DNA from: Miniphocaeibacter sp964345925
GTDB lineage: Bacteria; Bacillota; Clostridia; Tissierellales; Peptoniphilaceae
Length of the DNA stretch: 7,798 nucleotides
Direction of reading: 5' to 3'
Assembly: GCA_964345925.1 (NCBI GenBank)
Contig: CAYFSP010000060.1
Coordinates: 1-7,798 of the forward strand
The translations under genes and the position numbers were made by a program. A model generated the notes under the pieces. That model was given only the letters and a program-made list of their open reading frames with translations. It was not told where the DNA came from and made no database searches. Shown piece after piece: positions 7,246 through 7,798 of this stretch (position 1 is its first letter; the number at the start of each line of letters is the position of its first letter).

Positions 7246-7273
7246 ATTATACTCCTATTTTTTATACTTTCAA
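7246..7273 (-). promoter_or_regulatory. Promoter of the hyd maturation operon
   Basis: On the minus strand, TTGAAA (7273-7268) is followed after 16 nt by a perfect TATAAT (7251-7246). Transcription should start near 7238, giving a leader of about 105 nt before the first gene, long for this compact operon and filled by the attenuator. Confidence 0.75.
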
Positions 7274-7314
7274 TTATAAACTCCTTAATATCCTTTATAT
7301 TTTCAACTTCTTTA

Positions 7315-7323
7315 TGATATACT
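7315..7323 (+). promoter_or_regulatory. Extended -10 promoter of the fosX-like gene
   Basis: TGATATACT matches an extended -10 element (TGn followed by TATACT). It lies 31 nt before the start codon, so transcription would begin near 7330 with a short leader containing the AAAGGAG ribosome binding site. No convincing -35 box is seen at the expected distance, which extended -10 promoters tolerate. Confidence 0.5.
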
Positions 7324-7354
7324 TTATTAAAAATTATTATAAAGGAGATAAAAG

Positions 7355-7798
7355 TTGATAAAAGGAATTAGTCATATTACTTTCATAGTTCATGATCTTA
7401 ATAAAATGTCCAATCTATTGATTGAAATATTTGATGCAATAGAAATATATTCCAGTGGAGAAAATATATTTTCCCTTTCTAAAGAAAAATTCTTTTTAAT
7501 TGGAGATTTATGGATTTCCATTATGGAAGGTGAAAAAACTAAAAGAGACTATAATCATATTGCATTTAAAATTGATGCAGATGATTTTGAAAAGTATTTG
7601 AGTAAAATAAATAAATTAAAACTTGAAATAAAAGTAGATCGTAACCGTATTGATGGTGAAGGTAAGTCCATTTATTTCTATGACTACGACAACCATCTTT
7701 TTGAACTACATACTGGTACATTGGAAGAACGTTTAAAAAAATATAGAGCCTGTGAAAAAAAGTCTGTAAATAAAGCCTTCTATGATAAGATAAAAAAT
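7355..7798 (+). CDS. fosX: FosX-type fosfomycin hydrolase (VOC family), 3' end outside the window
   Basis: The reading frame opens with TTG, 7 nt after a strong AAAGGAG site, and stays open for 148 codons to the window edge. The product is a vicinal oxygen chelate metalloenzyme resembling Listeria FosX, which opens the fosfomycin epoxide with water in the cytosol. Visible signatures are GISHITFIVHDL (4-15), SLSKEKFFLIGDLWISIMEG (40-59), YNHIAFKI (66-73) and IYFYDYDNHLFELHTGTLEE (106-125). The Mn-binding triad His7, His68 and Glu117 is present. Glu44 matches the general base that I recall separating FosX from the thiol transferases FosA and FosB. Listeria FosX ends near residue 133; this protein continues past 148 with a lysine-rich tail of unknown role. 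It diverges from the hyd operon. The substrate is inferred from homology. Confidence 0.88.
   Translation, partial: MIKGISHITFIVHDLNKMSNLLIEIFDAIEIYSSGENIFSLSKEKFFLIGDLWISIMEGEKTKRDYNHIAFKIDADDFEKYLSKINKLKLEIKVDRNRIDGEGKSIYFYDYDNHLFELHTGTLEERLKKYRACEKKSVNKAFYDKIKN

Noticed and set aside
7291..7346. 9-bp inverted repeat TCCTTTATA / TATAAAGGA that could hide the fosX ribosome binding site
   Set aside because: The left arm lies upstream of the predicted transcription start, so it would not be in the mRNA, and the arms are low in complexity.
7235..7350. Open minus-strand frame encoding a lysine/isoleucine-rich peptide of about 45 residues upstream of the hyd operon
   Set aside because: It has no ATG, GTG or TTG start, overlaps two promoters, and its composition is what AT-rich DNA gives by chance. 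A decayed gene remnant cannot be excluded.

Overview
The window is AT-rich and tightly packed. The gene content (oxygen-sensitive [FeFe]-hydrogenase maturases, a clostridial nadABC-niaR operon, a FosX-type enzyme) suggests an obligately anaerobic low-GC Firmicute, in Clostridia or Tissierellia. Seven genes lie on the minus strand in two operons. An eighth, at the right edge, is divergent on the plus strand and runs off the window.

Positions 3624 down to 102 (minus strand) hold the de novo NAD operon nadA-nadB-nadC-niaR. NadB oxidises aspartate to iminoaspartate, NadA condenses this with dihydroxyacetone phosphate to quinolinate, and NadC makes nicotinate mononucleotide. NiaR is the niacin-sensing repressor expected to shut the operon down. 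The genes overlap or abut (1-nt gap, 23-nt overlap, 4-nt ATGA overlap), so they look co-transcribed and translationally coupled. A good promoter precedes nadA, with GACA repeats over its -35 box and a 9-bp inverted repeat around its -10 box. These are candidate NiaR sites, although I cannot confirm the motif.

Positions 7133 down to 3815 (minus strand) hold a TM1266-family small protein, hydG, hydF and mscL, ending at a hairpin terminator near 3768-3805. HydG makes the CO/CN iron synthon and HydF is the scaffold GTPase for H-cluster assembly. hydE is not in the window. The mechanosensitive channel gene mscL follows hydF after 24 nt and carries a cytosolic four-cysteine zinc ribbon.

Positions 7134-7354 form a divergent control region. 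Toward the hyd side there is a strong promoter and a leader of about 105 nt. The leader contains a hairpin with a U tract just before the first ribosome binding site, and an upstream segment that can pair with it alternatively. This is the layout of a transcription attenuator or riboswitch, and I do not recognise its class; it is the most interesting feature here. Toward the plus side, an extended -10 promoter and a good ribosome binding site lead to a TTG-initiated fosX-like gene (7355 to beyond 7798) with the metal ligands and catalytic glutamate of fosfomycin hydrolases.

No tRNA, rRNA, CRISPR array, insertion sequence or phage gene was seen.
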